Source: Oscillospiraceae bacterium (GTDB taxonomy: Bacteria > Bacillota > Clostridia > Oscillospirales > Oscillospiraceae). From it: a stretch of DNA of 53,511 nt. The stretch spans positions 1 to 53,511 of the forward strand of contig JAFPWF010000025.1 of NCBI GenBank assembly GCA_017395085.1, written 5' to 3'. A program made the translations under genes and the position numbers. The notes beneath the pieces were generated by a model. That model saw only the letters and a list, made by a program, of their open reading frames with translations, had not been told where the DNA came from and did no database searches. How positions within the stretch are numbered: the stretch's first letter is position 1; every line of letters begins with the position of its first letter. Below are positions 8,667-16,567 of this stretch, in pieces.

Positions 8667-9919
8667 AGGGTTTCCTCTTTTCTGTCCGTCTCTTCCAGCC
8701 AGCCCTGGATTGCAATCTGCATGCCTTCCGGCTTCGGTCCGCCGACGGTGTACCCCTCCGAGTCGAGGCGCACCAGAACCGGCTGACAGAAGAAGGTGAT
8801 ATACAGACCGGCAATCATCAGCACAAAGGATATTACCAACAGTGTGCTTGCGGCTTTGGGTGTGTACTTGATGCGAAGGCCGGGATACTCCACCGGATCT
8901 TCAAAGGTGAAGCGAAGTCCGCCGACCTGAAGCTCATCCCCGGGGAAGGCAAGAATCGGCGTATACACGCCGTCCGAAGCAGTTTCGACTTGGTAGACCG
9001 GGTTCGGGTAGCTGCCCGAGACATTGGAGATCAGGGTCACATTCCCGCTTGGGTCGCGGATCATATCCGGATACAGTGCCTCGTACCACAGGCCGTTTAC
9101 ATGATCCAGGGAAAGAAAGACCAGGTCTGTCAGGGTGAAGGTGTCTTCCAGGCCGGTTTCCAGATTCCAGACCGTAATGGAACCTGCCGTGCTGTAGGTC
9201 TGCTGGTATACCTTCCAGGCGCCGAAGGACAGCGGATGGTTGACTTTGATTTCATGCACGCCGCTCTCCCTGCCGTCCGGAAGACGGATGCTGATTTCAC
9301 TGGTAAAATCCAGATTTCCTTCTCCGTCTTCGATGCGGAAGCTCTCGACGCGGATCTGCGTTCCGTCCTCCATGTTTAGGGCTTCACCCGGAAAGCAGGT
9401 CTGGTCCGTTACTTTCGGAAGATAAAGCGCCGCCGCTCCAAAAATCAACGTCAGCAGAATCGAAAGGTGGGTGATGAAGCTCCCGTAGCGCCCGAAGCCA
9501 TACTTCCGGTAAACCTGAACGCTGTCGCCGGCCATCTCTTCCCGGCAGCGCATGGCAAGCAGTTTCTCTCTGACACGGGTACACCGCGCAGCATCCAGCG
9601 GATAAGTGATCGGCTGCTCGAGAAGAAGATCGGTTTCCAAGCCGCGGGCTTTTATCACCGTGCGAATTCTGACCAGAGAACAGAGGGTCAGGTTCAGGCC
9701 GAGAAGCACCAGCAGAAGCTGGAAATACCAGCTGTGGAACACGTCATGCAGCTTCAACATCAAAATGAGGCCGTGGAAGTCCCTGTACGTCTGGGCATAC
9801 CAGGAAATTTCCCTGCCCTGCGGAATCGCCGTTCCGATGACGGACAGGGCTGCAATCAGAACCAGCAGCAGGATTCCGAAGCGCATGGAACGGAAAGTTT
9901 GAAAAAGCTTTTTCATCAT
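8663..9919 (-). CDS. resB: Cytochrome c biogenesis protein ResB/Ccs1
   Basis: Partner of CcsA in the system II haem lyase. The N-terminus MMKKLFQTFRSMRFGILLLVLIAA leads into the first membrane helix, then GTAIPQG, a second helix around HSWYFQLLLVLLGLNLTL, a third helix after FGRYGSFITHLSILL, a large extracytoplasmic ResB domain (about 170-370) and a last helix ending FFCQPVLVRL. I use ATG 9919 because GGAG lies 6 bases upstream. An in-frame ATG at 9952 is possible but sits just after a GC-rich hairpin. It lies 105 bases after nrfA on the same strand, so it belongs to the nrfA transcript or to a processed form of it. Confidence 0.9.
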   Translation of the reverse strand: MMKKLFQTFRSMRFGILLLVLIAALSVIGTAIPQGREISWYAQTYRDFHGLILMLKLHDVFHSWYFQLLLVLLGLNLTLCSLVRIRTVIKARGLETDLLLEQPITYPLDAARCTRVREKLLAMRCREEMAGDSVQVYRKYGFGRYGSFITHLSILLTLIFGAAALYLPKVTDQTCFPGEALNMEDGTQIRVESFRIEDGEGNLDFTSEISIRLPDGRESGVHEIKVNHPLSFGAWKVYQQTYSTAGSITVWNLETGLEDTFTLTDLVFLSLDHVNGLWYEALYPDMIRDPSGNVTLISNVSGSYPNPVYQVETASDGVYTPILAFPGDELQVGGLRFTFEDPVEYPGLRIKYTPKAASTLLVISFVLMIAGLYITFFCQPVLVRLDSEGYTVGGPKPEGMQIAIQGWLEETDRKEETL

Positions 9920-9960
9920 GGCGATCTCCGATGCGTTGTTCTCACTTGTCATTCATAAGA

Positions 9961-10010
9961 AATCCCCCGCCGCCGGCGGGGGATTGTAGTCATCGGACAG
10001 CCGTTGTCCG
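9961..10010 (-). other. Two hairpins in the nrfA-resB intergenic space
   Basis: A perfect 11-bp stem (9961-9971 with 9975-9985, loop of 3) follows a 6-bp stem CGGACA/TGTCCG (9994-9999 with 10005-10010). On the minus strand the strong stem runs into TTTCTTATG, so it may stop or stabilise the nrfA message and set a different resB-ccsA level. It is not a textbook terminator because the T-run is interrupted. Confidence 0.6.
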
Positions 10011-10024
10011 GAAAGGGTCAGGCA

Positions 10025-11332
10025 TTACGCGGTTTTAAGCAGCCCCAGGGCTTCCTGCGTCAGCGCTTCCGCCTTGTCCAGGCAGTTCCGCGTCAGATCA
10101 GGGTTGTGTGCGCCTTCACTGTTTTCCACAAAGACGAAGTCCCAATAGAACTGGGCGTCCCTGGCAAGGGCACGAACAGAATCCAGCTTCGCCTCGGTGT
10201 ATTTTCCGCTCTCCACCGCCAGGGCCAGGGTTTCCGTCAGCTCTACCAGCTGGTCGGAGATATCCGTGGTGCGGGTATCGATCTCTTCCTGGATCGCATG
10301 AACCTCGGAAATCAGGTCCTCATGGCACTTGGAGCATTCCGCATTGATGAGCCTCGGGTTCTCCAGAGGGCTTACCAGATAGTGACTCGGATAAACGTCG
10401 CCTTTCTCACCTGCAACCATGCCCATATGGCAGTCCGCGCAGGTATAAGTGCCGCCGTGAATGGTTCCGTCGCCCAAATAGGTCTCAAATTCCGGATGCT
10501 GCACCTTGATCTGGCGGACGCCGGTACGCGGATTTACGTAGTCGGCAAAGCCGAGGCCGTTTTCATCCAGCAGGACATTGTTATAATAATTCAGGATGGC
10601 GTCCGGGCTCATGCTCTCCAGGTCAAAGCGCGGAAGACTGGTGACGCCCGTCCCGGGATAGAAATAGTATTCCACATGGCACTGGCCGCATGCAAGATCG
10701 GCTGCGGAAACCTGGTCCCAATCCTCGCCGAGGGCATCCATGACATAGGTATGCGTCACGGTAATCTCGCCCGGAGTATTGGCATGGCAGGTATAGCAGC
10801 TGACGCCTTCCGTGATCATTTCGCCCATCTTGTCAAATTCCATCTGATAGGCTTCCGGGCCGTGTTCATTCACGTAATGGGTAAAGTCCGGCGTTTTGCA
10901 GGTCCAGCACTGGGCAAGCTTATGCGGACGGCCGGTTTCCAGAATATCGTCCACATCATAGAAGTGGCCGCGGGCACTGCCGTAGGACTTGGAAAAACCG
11001 TAAGGCTCATAGAGCGTGACCAGCTGAGGATAAGACTGCAGATAGTCTTCAATCTCGTCGTTTTCCTGGTTTTTCTGCCAGCTGGCATAGATCTCGGGAT
11101 ATTCTTCTGCCCAGTCCGCCGCGTGCAGCAGCGTCACGCCGGACATCGTCTGGACCTTGTTCGCAACCGCTTTTCCGGTATGCTCCATATCCGAAACCGG
11201 CATTACCATACCGGGACGCGGTTTCGGGGCAAAGACAACGCCGAGAATACAGGCCGCAACGATCAGAACGGCGCAGCAAATGCCAATGGCGTCAAACAGT
11301 TTTTTCTTTTTCCGCTTTTCTTCTCTCTTCAA
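10025..11332 (-). CDS. nrfA: Ammonia-forming cytochrome c nitrite reductase, pentahaem NrfA
   Basis: Reduces nitrite to ammonium with six electrons on the outer face of the membrane. The catalytic haem site is CWTCK (CXXCK) and four CXXCH sites follow: CYTCH, CGQCH, CADCH and CSKCH, the standard five-haem order. The C-terminal third is the helical dimer region. The N-terminus is very basic (KREEKRKKKKL) followed by one hydrophobic helix (about 20 residues), so the protein is probably membrane-anchored. I choose TTG 11332 because AAGGAG lies 9 bases upstream; ATGs at 11353 and 11356 lack a ribosome site. The protein is then 435 residues, near the family norm. No nrfH is present. A consensus promoter lies 80-110 bases upstream. 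Confidence 0.93.
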   Translation of the reverse strand: MKREEKRKKKKLFDAIGICCAVLIVAACILGVVFAPKPRPGMVMPVSDMEHTGKAVANKVQTMSGVTLLHAADWAEEYPEIYASWQKNQENDEIEDYLQSYPQLVTLYEPYGFSKSYGSARGHFYDVDDILETGRPHKLAQCWTCKTPDFTHYVNEHGPEAYQMEFDKMGEMITEGVSCYTCHANTPGEITVTHTYVMDALGEDWDQVSAADLACGQCHVEYYFYPGTGVTSLPRFDLESMSPDAILNYYNNVLLDENGLGFADYVNPRTGVRQIKVQHPEFETYLGDGTIHGGTYTCADCHMGMVAGEKGDVYPSHYLVSPLENPRLINAECSKCHEDLISEVHAIQEEIDTRTTDISDQLVELTETLALAVESGKYTEAKLDSVRALARDAQFYWDFVFVENSEGAHNPDLTRNCLDKAEALTQEALGLLKTA

Positions 11333-11413
11333 GACTCTAATCTCCTTCCGCATCATTGGGAAACGCAGAATAAAGTACTCAAAAAAACAATAACCATGGT
11401 ACAATCCAAGGTT

Positions 11414-11442
11414 ATTATATCTGATAATTGCATTGCAGTCAA
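11414..11442 (-). promoter_or_regulatory. Sigma-70-type promoter of nrfA
   Basis: On the minus strand TTGACT (11442-11437), a 17-base spacer and TATAAT (11419-11414). The leader to the TTG start is about 75 bases. No clear FNR or Rex half-site pair was found. Confidence 0.75.
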
Positions 11443-11470
11443 GCTGCTTTGTGGTACAATCGCGCAAAAT

Positions 11471-11524
11471 GCCCCCTGTCCGGCGGGACTGATCAAAACG
11501 GATCAAACCCGCCCGGCAGGGGGC
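11471..11524 (-). terminator. Terminator of rpmE
   Basis: Outer arms GCCCCCTG (11471-11478) and CAGGGGGC (11517-11524) with further GC pairing inside. It lies 17 bases beyond the rpmE stop; the minus-strand tail ATTTTGCG is only weakly T-rich. Confidence 0.7.
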
Positions 11525-11541
11525 TTTCGGCTTTTGCTGAA

Positions 11542-11742
11542 TTACTTCAGGCCGTACTTCTTGTTGAACTTGTCCACACGGCCGCTGGTGTCGACCAGCT
11601 TCTGCTTGCCGGTGTAGAAGGGGTGGCACTTGGAGCAGATTTCAACCGTGATGTTCTTTTTTGTGGAACCGGTCTCGATCACATTGCCGCAGGCGCAGCG
11701 AATGGTCGTCGGCTGATAGTTGGGATGAATTCCTTGTTTCAT
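11542..11742 (-). CDS. rpmE: 50S ribosomal protein L31, zinc-binding type
   Basis: 66-residue L31. It keeps the zinc ligands as CAC near residue 16 and CSKC near residue 36, so it is the C+ (RpmE) form rather than the zinc-free RpmE2/YtiA form. The conserved [22 protein letters not shown] block is complete. The ribosome site GAGGAG precedes the ATG. It follows rplA on the same strand after a structured leader of about 75 bases, and a GC-rich terminator separates it from the nrfA promoter region. Confidence 0.97.
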   Translation of the reverse strand: MKQGIHPNYQPTTIRCACGNVIETGSTKKNITVEICSKCHPFYTGKQKLVDTSGRVDKFNKKYGLK

Positions 11743-11767
11743 TGCTTTTTTCTCCTCATTTCAGTCT

Positions 11768-11804
11768 GCCCTGAGTATACGGCCAAAGCGTATCGTTACA
11801 GGGC
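11768..11804 (-). promoter_or_regulatory. Nested hairpin in the rpmE leader
   Basis: Outer arms GCCCTG/CAGGGC and inner arms ATACG/CGTAT stack in one stem-loop between rplA and rpmE, just upstream of the rpmE ribosome site. It could be an L31 autoregulatory leader, as known for other Bacillota, or a partial terminator of rplA. There is no T-run. Confidence 0.4.
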
Positions 11805-11820
11805 GTCAATGTGGGTATTC

Positions 11821-12513
11821 TTACAGCTGCTTCTGGGCGTTGATCTTCACGCCGGGGCCCATGGTCGAGGCCGTCACGCAGGAGCGGATGTACTGGCCCT
11901 TGGCGGCGGCGGGCTTCGCCTTGATGATGGCGCCGATGAGCGCGGCATAGTTTTCATAAAGTTTGTCTGCACCGAAGCTGACCTTGCCGATGGGGCAGTG
12001 GATGATGTTCGTCTTGTCCAGGCGGTACTCCACCTTACCGGCTTTCGCTTCGGTAATGGCCTGCTTGATGTTCGGGGTGACCGTGCCGGCCTTCGGGGAC
12101 GGCATCAGGCCCTTCGGTCCAAGCAGCTTACCGAGACGGCCGACCGTACCCATCATATCGGGGCTGGCAATTACGGTGTCAAACTCAAACCAGTTTTCCT
12201 TCTGGATCTTCTCAACCAGATCCATGCCGCCGGCATAGTCGGCGCCGGCTTCCTTGGCTTCGTCCACGCGCTCGGGCTTGCAGAACACGAGAACACGGAC
12301 GCTCTTGCCCGTGCCGTTCGGCAGGACGATAGCGCCGCGGACCTGCTGGTCGGCGTGACGGCCGTCGACGCCCAGCTTCACGTGCAGCTCGACGGTTTCA
12401 TCGAACTTTGCCTTGCTGGCGGAAATGACCAGGCCGAATGCTTCCTTCGGCTCATACAGAGCCTGTTTATCAATGAGCTTTGCGCTCTCTTTATAATTTT
12501 TACCTCTGAACAC
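11821..12513 (-). CDS. rplA: 50S ribosomal protein L1
   Basis: 230-residue L1, the protein of the mobile L1 stalk that binds 23S rRNA and, in many bacteria, its own operon message. Motifs include the [25 protein letters not shown]-type start of domain [15 protein letters not shown], and [24 protein letters not shown] in domain II. The ribosome site AGGAGG precedes the ATG by about 10 bases. It follows rplK after 97 bases that contain a small AACGGC/GCCGTT stem, a possible L1-binding or processing site. rplJ and rplL do not follow as they often do; rpmE does. Confidence 0.97.
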   Translation of the reverse strand: MFRGKNYKESAKLIDKQALYEPKEAFGLVISASKAKFDETVELHVKLGVDGRHADQQVRGAIVLPNGTGKSVRVLVFCKPERVDEAKEAGADYAGGMDLVEKIQKENWFEFDTVIASPDMMGTVGRLGKLLGPKGLMPSPKAGTVTPNIKQAITEAKAGKVEYRLDKTNIIHCPIGKVSFGADKLYENYAALIGAIIKAKPAAAKGQYIRSCVTASTMGPGVKINAQKQL

Positions 12514-12610
12514 TTTGTTTTTCCTCCTAAAAATGTGGTTACATGCGGATAAACGATCCTCCCACGATAAACGGCCTTTCGCCGTTCAATGAGGAGCGGA
12601 CGGCCGCTCG

Positions 12611-13036
12611 TCAGTCACCGACGACAACGCCCATGGAACGGCAGGTTCCGGCGATCATGCTGATGGCGGACTCGATGTCGGTGCAGTTCAGGTCGGGCAT
12701 CTTCTGCTCGGCGATCTTGCGGACATCTTCCTTGCTGATGGTGGCAACCTTATCCCGCTGGGGGACGCCGGAGCCGGACTCGATGCCGCAGGCCTTTTTG
12801 ATGAGCAGGGCGGCAGGGGGAGTCTTGGTGACGAAGGTAAAGCTGCGGTCGGAGTACACGGTGATGACGACAGGGATCATCATGCCCATGTCGCCCTTGG
12901 TGCGCTCGTTAAAATCTTTGGTAAACTGACCGATGTTCACGCCGTACTGGCCCAGGGCCGGTCCAACAGGGGGGGCCGGGGTCGCTTTTCCGGCAGGAAC
13001 CTGGAATCTGACGTATCCAACTACTTTCTGTGCCAT
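12611..13036 (-). CDS. rplK: 50S ribosomal protein L11
   Basis: 141-residue L11, part of the GTPase-associated centre. The N-terminal proline-rich [22 protein letters not shown] segment and the C-terminal RNA-binding domain ([23 protein letters not shown] ... [10 protein letters not shown]) are complete. It lies 20 bases after nusG on the same strand. Confidence 0.98.
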   Translation of the reverse strand: MAQKVVGYVRFQVPAGKATPAPPVGPALGQYGVNIGQFTKDFNERTKGDMGMMIPVVITVYSDRSFTFVTKTPPAALLIKKACGIESGSGVPQRDKVATISKEDVRKIAEQKMPDLNCTDIESAISMIAGTCRSMGVVVGD

Positions 13037-13056
13037 GTTAAAAGCACCTCTTTCTT

Positions 13057-13581
13057 TTAATCTTTAATTGCTTCGACCTGATCCAGCTCCAGATCAACCG
13101 GAGTCTCACGGCCGAACATCGAGACGACCACGCGCACGCGGTTCTTTTCGGGTTCCAGTTCTTCCACCACGCCGTTAAATCCGGCGAGCGGACCGTCATT
13201 CACGCGCACAGTGTCTCCCAGACCATAGGCGACTTCAATCTCACGCCGTTCCACACCGAGGGCAAGAATTTCTTCCTCGGTCAGCGGAATCGCCTTTCCG
13301 TCTGCACCTACAAATCCGGTCGCGCCGCGCACATTGTGCACCAGATGCCAGCTGTCATCTGTCAGGATCATCTTCACCAGCACATAGCCCGGGAAGATCT
13401 TCCGCTCAACGGTCTTTTCGCCCGAATCTGTGATTTCGGTTACGGTTTCCATCGGGATGTTGACATCCTCGATCAGGTCTGTCATCCGACGGTTTTCCGC
13501 CGCCTTCATGACGGCTGCCGCAACCGCGTTTTCATAGCCGGAGTACGTATGGACTACGTACCACTTTGCCTCTTCTGCCAT
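13057..13581 (-). CDS. nusG: Transcription termination/antitermination protein NusG
   Basis: 174-residue NusG with an N-terminal NGN domain ([17 protein letters not shown], then FPGYVLVKM) and a C-terminal KOW domain ([21 protein letters not shown]). It contacts RNA polymerase and couples transcription to termination factors or the ribosome. Its start lies 5 bases after the secE stop, the usual coupling. Confidence 0.98.
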   Translation of the reverse strand: MAEEAKWYVVHTYSGYENAVAAAVMKAAENRRMTDLIEDVNIPMETVTEITDSGEKTVERKIFPGYVLVKMILTDDSWHLVHNVRGATGFVGADGKAIPLTEEEILALGVERREIEVAYGLGDTVRVNDGPLAGFNGVVEELEPEKNRVRVVVSMFGRETPVDLELDQVEAIKD

Positions 13582-13586
13582 TGTTC

Positions 13587-13859
13587 TTAACCAGCCAGCG
13601 TGAAGAGCGCACGGATCAGCATCTGCGCCAGTTCATCAAAGCCCCAAAGGACGACTGCGGAGACGAGCATTACCAGCACCGAAATGCCGGTGTTCTTGGC
13701 CAGCACCTGAGGTGTGGGCCAGATGACCTTTTTCAGCTCACTCCGCATTTCGCGGAACCATTTGCCTACCCTCTTGAAAAAGCCGGGTTTGGTCTCGTCC
13801 TTCTTGACCGCGGTAACCGCTTTGGCAGGTGCTCCGCTGACTTTCTTTTCTTCAGCCAT
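13587..13859 (-). CDS. secE: Preprotein translocase subunit SecE
   Basis: 90-residue SecE with a charged, Ala/Lys-rich N-terminal tail, the conserved FFREM-like segment (WFREMRSELKKVIWPTPQ) and one C-terminal transmembrane helix. It clamps SecY in the Sec channel. The single-helix form is typical of Bacillota. It lies between rpmG and nusG. Confidence 0.96.
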   Translation of the reverse strand: MAEEKKVSGAPAKAVTAVKKDETKPGFFKRVGKWFREMRSELKKVIWPTPQVLAKNTGISVLVMLVSAVVLWGFDELAQMLIRALFTLAG

Positions 13860-13875
13860 TTTAAACCTCCCTCAG

Positions 13876-14037
13876 TTACTTGGTCTCAACGTGCTTTGTG
13901 TGCTTTCTGCAGAACGGGCAGTATTTACTGCGCTCCAAACGATCAGACGTGTTTTTCTTGTTCTTGATCGTGTTGTAGTTCCTCTGCTTGCATTCTTCGC
14001 ATCTGAGTGTAATTTTTACTCTTGCGCCTGCAGCCAT
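13876..14037 (-). CDS. rpmG: 50S ribosomal protein L33, zinc-binding type
   Basis: 53-residue L33 with two Cys pairs (CEEC and CPFC), the zinc form. The start at 14037 has AGGAGGT upstream. A longer frame to 14112 has no ribosome site and no homology. First gene of the rpmG-secE-nusG-rplK-rplA unit. Confidence 0.96.
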   Translation of the reverse strand: MAAGARVKITLRCEECKQRNYNTIKNKKNTSDRLERSKYCPFCRKHTKHVETK

Positions 14038-14144
14038 AGTTCGGCACCTCCTGTTATTATTTACCTGCGCATTGCAGGCATTGCCTCCCTGTATAAGACG
14101 TAGAGCGCGCAAAAAGAAAGCCTCTCGTCCGACAGGTAATGGAG

Positions 14145-14173
14145 ACTATAACACAGTCGAACATAAAAATCAA
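14145..14173 (-). promoter_or_regulatory. Promoter of the rpmG-secE-nusG-rplK-rplA operon
   Basis: Minus strand TTGATT (14173-14168), 17 bases, TATAGT (14150-14145). It abuts the terminator of the upstream gene, leaving a leader of about 100 bases. Confidence 0.75.
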
Positions 14174-14208
14174 GCACTGTTTTTCGAAAAACGCCCGAAA
14201 AACAGTGC
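14174..14208 (-). terminator. Terminator of the DUF1294 gene
   Basis: Perfect 13-bp stem GCACTGTTTTTCG with its complement, 9-base loop, then TTGATTTTTAT on the minus strand. A TTTTTT run on the plus side makes it bidirectional. Confidence 0.8.
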
Positions 14209-14230
14209 CTTTTTTCAGTTTTTCAATTCT

Positions 14231-14509
14231 TCAGATTCCGCGCACGGCCACCCAGACGATCAGCAACTGGGCAGCCAGAATCGCCGGCATGCCGTAAACG
14301 AAAATTTTGTGCTTTGTTTTGTGGCGGAAGGCCCACATCCCGGCCATTGCGCCAATGCTGCCGCCCAGGGCAGCCGTAACAAACAGGGTCTTCTCCGGGA
14401 TTCTCTGCTTTTTGGTTTTTGCCCGGCGCTTGTCGGCAAACATCATCCCGAAGGCCAGCAGATTGATGCCGACCAGCCAAACCAGGATGACGATGACACT
14501 TGTTTTCAC
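14231..14509 (-). CDS. DUF1294 small membrane protein
   Basis: About 92 residues, matching the DUF1294 family by FGMMFADKRRAK, RIPEKTLFVTAALGGSIGAMAGMWAFRHKT and a second hydrophobic segment after HKIFVYGMP. It is predicted to have two or three membrane helices; function unknown. I take the GTG at 14509 because GGAGGAGGT lies 7 bases upstream. An ATG at 14554 in the same frame has no ribosome site and would add an acidic tail. It sits alone between the ribosomal operon and a cyclodeaminase gene on the same strand. Confidence 0.8.
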   Translation of the reverse strand: MKTSVIVILVWLVGINLLAFGMMFADKRRAKTKKQRIPEKTLFVTAALGGSIGAMAGMWAFRHKTKHKIFVYGMPAILAAQLLIVWVAVRGI

Positions 14510-14642
14510 GGTGCTGACCTCCTCCGCGGCCGAGTCCTCTGAGTTCTCTGCCATTATAAATAGGGCTGACGGCAATTTCAACGGTTTTGTCAAAGGCAAT
14601 CTTTCTGCCATCCGCCGGTTCCATCCCTTATCCCGGAAACGT

Positions 14643-15275
14643 TTACTTTGCTGTTCTCAGATGGCGCATCACGGCATCGGAGACCTTCTCGCTTCGCGGG
14701 AGATATTCCCGCAGCAAACCGACGGCCTGTTCCTCGAGTTCTCCTGCCTCGCTGTCTTCTGGGAGCGAGCGGGTGTTGACAAACACATTCATCGCCGCCG
14801 CCTGCAGTGCCGCCGCAGCCGCCAGGGCAGCGCAGCCCACATCCGAGAGCAGCAACACGCTGCATTTTTCCAGCAGTTCCTCCAGCAGCACGATGAGCTC
14901 GGCGCAACACTCCATCATGGCAAACGGCGCACGGCAGGCCCCGAGCGTGACTGTGCGGAAGCGCTGTGCAAAGCAGGGATCGTCCCTGTCCATGGAATAG
15001 GCGGCTGCAAGCGGTTCAAACGCCGCGGCGTCCTCATCAATCAGCTTCAGAAAGCGCTGCCGAAGTTCGTTGCTGCGTGCGATGATGCGCATGTGATCTG
15101 CTTCATAAGGGAGATACTTTTTCTTGCCGACTGTCAGGTTCGTCGCCATATTGCCAAGGCCCGCGGCAAGCGCGCCCATCAGCGCAGCAGCTCCGCCGCC
15201 GCCGGGAGCCGCCGCTTTGGAAGCAAGAAGTTCGCTGAACCGCAGGCAGCTCAGTTCGGCCAGTGATTCCGGCAT
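14643..15275 (-). CDS. Cyclodeaminase/cyclohydrolase (FTCD-C, FchA-like) family protein
   Basis: Helical protein of the formimidoyltransferase-cyclodeaminase C-domain family (PF04961), whose members deaminate formimino-THF or hydrolyse methenyl-THF. The glycine-rich folate-binding turn AAAPGGGGAAALMGALAAGLGNM is clear, followed by LIDEDAAAFEPLAAAY and a C-terminal helical bundle. Start at 15275 follows AAAGGA; a frame extends to 15332 without support. The length (210 residues) is normal. It lies beyond a terminator from nagA, so it may have its own weak promoter. Together with the folate fusion gene at 6-7.8 kb it points to active one-carbon metabolism. The exact reaction cannot be fixed. Confidence 0.85.
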   Translation of the reverse strand: MPESLAELSCLRFSELLASKAAAPGGGGAAALMGALAAGLGNMATNLTVGKKKYLPYEADHMRIIARSNELRQRFLKLIDEDAAAFEPLAAAYSMDRDDPCFAQRFRTVTLGACRAPFAMMECCAELIVLLEELLEKCSVLLLSDVGCAALAAAAALQAAAMNVFVNTRSLPEDSEAGELEEQAVGLLREYLPRSEKVSDAVMRHLRTAK

Positions 15276-15356
15276 TTCGATCCGTCCTTTCCGCAATCCG
15301 TGTTTAAGGGTTTCCATTCTTTTCCACAGCATATCACAGCCCGGGCAGAATGAAAA

Positions 15357-15392
15357 GCGGCTTTTGCAGAATCGTTCTTCTGCAGAAGCCGC
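15357..15392 (-). terminator. Terminator of the metNIQ-amidohydrolase-nagA operon
   Basis: Stem GCGGCTT/AAGCCGC with inner GCAGAA/TTCTGC pairing, then TTTTCATT on the minus strand, 28 bases beyond the nagA stop. Confidence 0.8.
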
Positions 15393-15419
15393 CTGCCATT
15401 TTTTATGATTCCACAGAAG

Positions 15420-16538
15420 TTATACCGGTGCCCCACCCAGATAAACCTGCCGCAGGGCAAGGCCATCGCCGCAGACCGCAAAGTCCGCAAATTTGCCCGG
15501 TTCTATGGAGCCGACTTCGTGTTCCGCGCCGATCCGGCGCGCCGGGACAATCGTTGCGGCGCGGATGGCCTCTGCCTCGGGAATCCCGAAGCGGACGGCG
15601 TTGCGCAGGTCCTCATACAGGCTGGAGGCCGCACCGGCAATGGTACCGTCCGAAAGGCGGGCAACTCCGCCGGCAAGGAACACCTTCTGCCCGCCCAGTT
15701 CGTACTCCCCGTCCGGCATGCCGCAGCAGCGCAGGGAATCGGAGATGAGGCAGATGCGCCCCGGAAAGAGCCGGAACGCCATGCGCACGGCGCTCGGGTG
15801 CACATGCTGCCCGTCGCAGATAAGCTCCGCTGTGACCCCATCCCGTTCGCTTGCAGCGCCGATTACGCCCGGGCTGCGGTGAAGGATGGGCGGCATGGCG
15901 TTAAAGAGATGCGTCAGGTGAGTAGCGCCCGCATCAAAGGCTTCGCAGGCCTGCGAATAGTCTGCGTCGGTATGGGCAAGCGAGACCGTGCAGAGCCGGC
16001 TCGCCTTTTCCGTGAACTCAAGGGCGCCCGGAAGTTCCGGCGCAACGTCCACGATGCGGATAAGCCCGCCGCAGCCGTCATTCAGCTTTTGAAAAGCCTC
16101 GAAATTCGGGTCGCACAGAAATGCTCCGTTCTGTGCGCCCTTTTTCGCCTCCGAAAGGAAGGGGCCTTCCATGTGGATGCCCAGCACGCGAGCGCAGCCG
16201 TCCGGGCGGGAGTCGTGAAGTGCCCGGGCCGTCTGAAAGGCGGCGGAAAGAGCCTCAACCGGCAGCGTCACGGAAGTCGGGGCAAAAGCAGTGACGCCGT
16301 TCCGGGCAAGGAAGGCCGCCATCGTCTTCAGGCCGTCCTGGCTCCCGTCGGAGAAATCCGCCCCGGCGCAGCCGTGGGTATGGAGATCCACCAGCCCGGG
16401 AATCACCTTCGCGCCCTGCAGATTGACGCCCCCTTCCGAGAGCCCCGGAACGATTTCCGTAAAGAAACCGTTCTCCACCCGGAAGCCGCCGGGAAGCCAG
16501 CCCTCGGACGTAAATACTATTGCCTTGCAAAAAACCAT
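15420..16538 (-). CDS. nagA: N-acetylglucosamine-6-phosphate deacetylase
   Basis: Amidohydrolase-fold enzyme that removes acetate from GlcNAc-6-phosphate, feeding amino-sugar recycling. Metal and substrate motifs in order: DLHTHGCAGADFSDG (about residue 50), NGVTAFAPTSVT, HMEGPFLSEAKKGAQN, SLAHTDADYSQ, THLTHLFNAMPPILHR, LICDGQHVHPSAV and LISDSLR with the catalytic Asp. The length of 372 residues is normal. It follows the amidohydrolase gene by 29 bases and is last before a terminator. No nagB or sugar transporter is near, so its place in a methionine-uptake operon is unusual. Confidence 0.93.
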   Translation of the reverse strand: MVFCKAIVFTSEGWLPGGFRVENGFFTEIVPGLSEGGVNLQGAKVIPGLVDLHTHGCAGADFSDGSQDGLKTMAAFLARNGVTAFAPTSVTLPVEALSAAFQTARALHDSRPDGCARVLGIHMEGPFLSEAKKGAQNGAFLCDPNFEAFQKLNDGCGGLIRIVDVAPELPGALEFTEKASRLCTVSLAHTDADYSQACEAFDAGATHLTHLFNAMPPILHRSPGVIGAASERDGVTAELICDGQHVHPSAVRMAFRLFPGRICLISDSLRCCGMPDGEYELGGQKVFLAGGVARLSDGTIAGAASSLYEDLRNAVRFGIPEAEAIRAATIVPARRIGAEHEVGSIEPGKFADFAVCGDGLALRQVYLGGAPV

Positions 16539-16567
16539 GGTTCCTGACCTGATTCCTTCCGCGCTCC

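Noticed and set aside
10004-11617. 537-codon plus-strand frame opposite nrfA
   Set aside because: The minus frame has five haem motifs, so this is a shadow.
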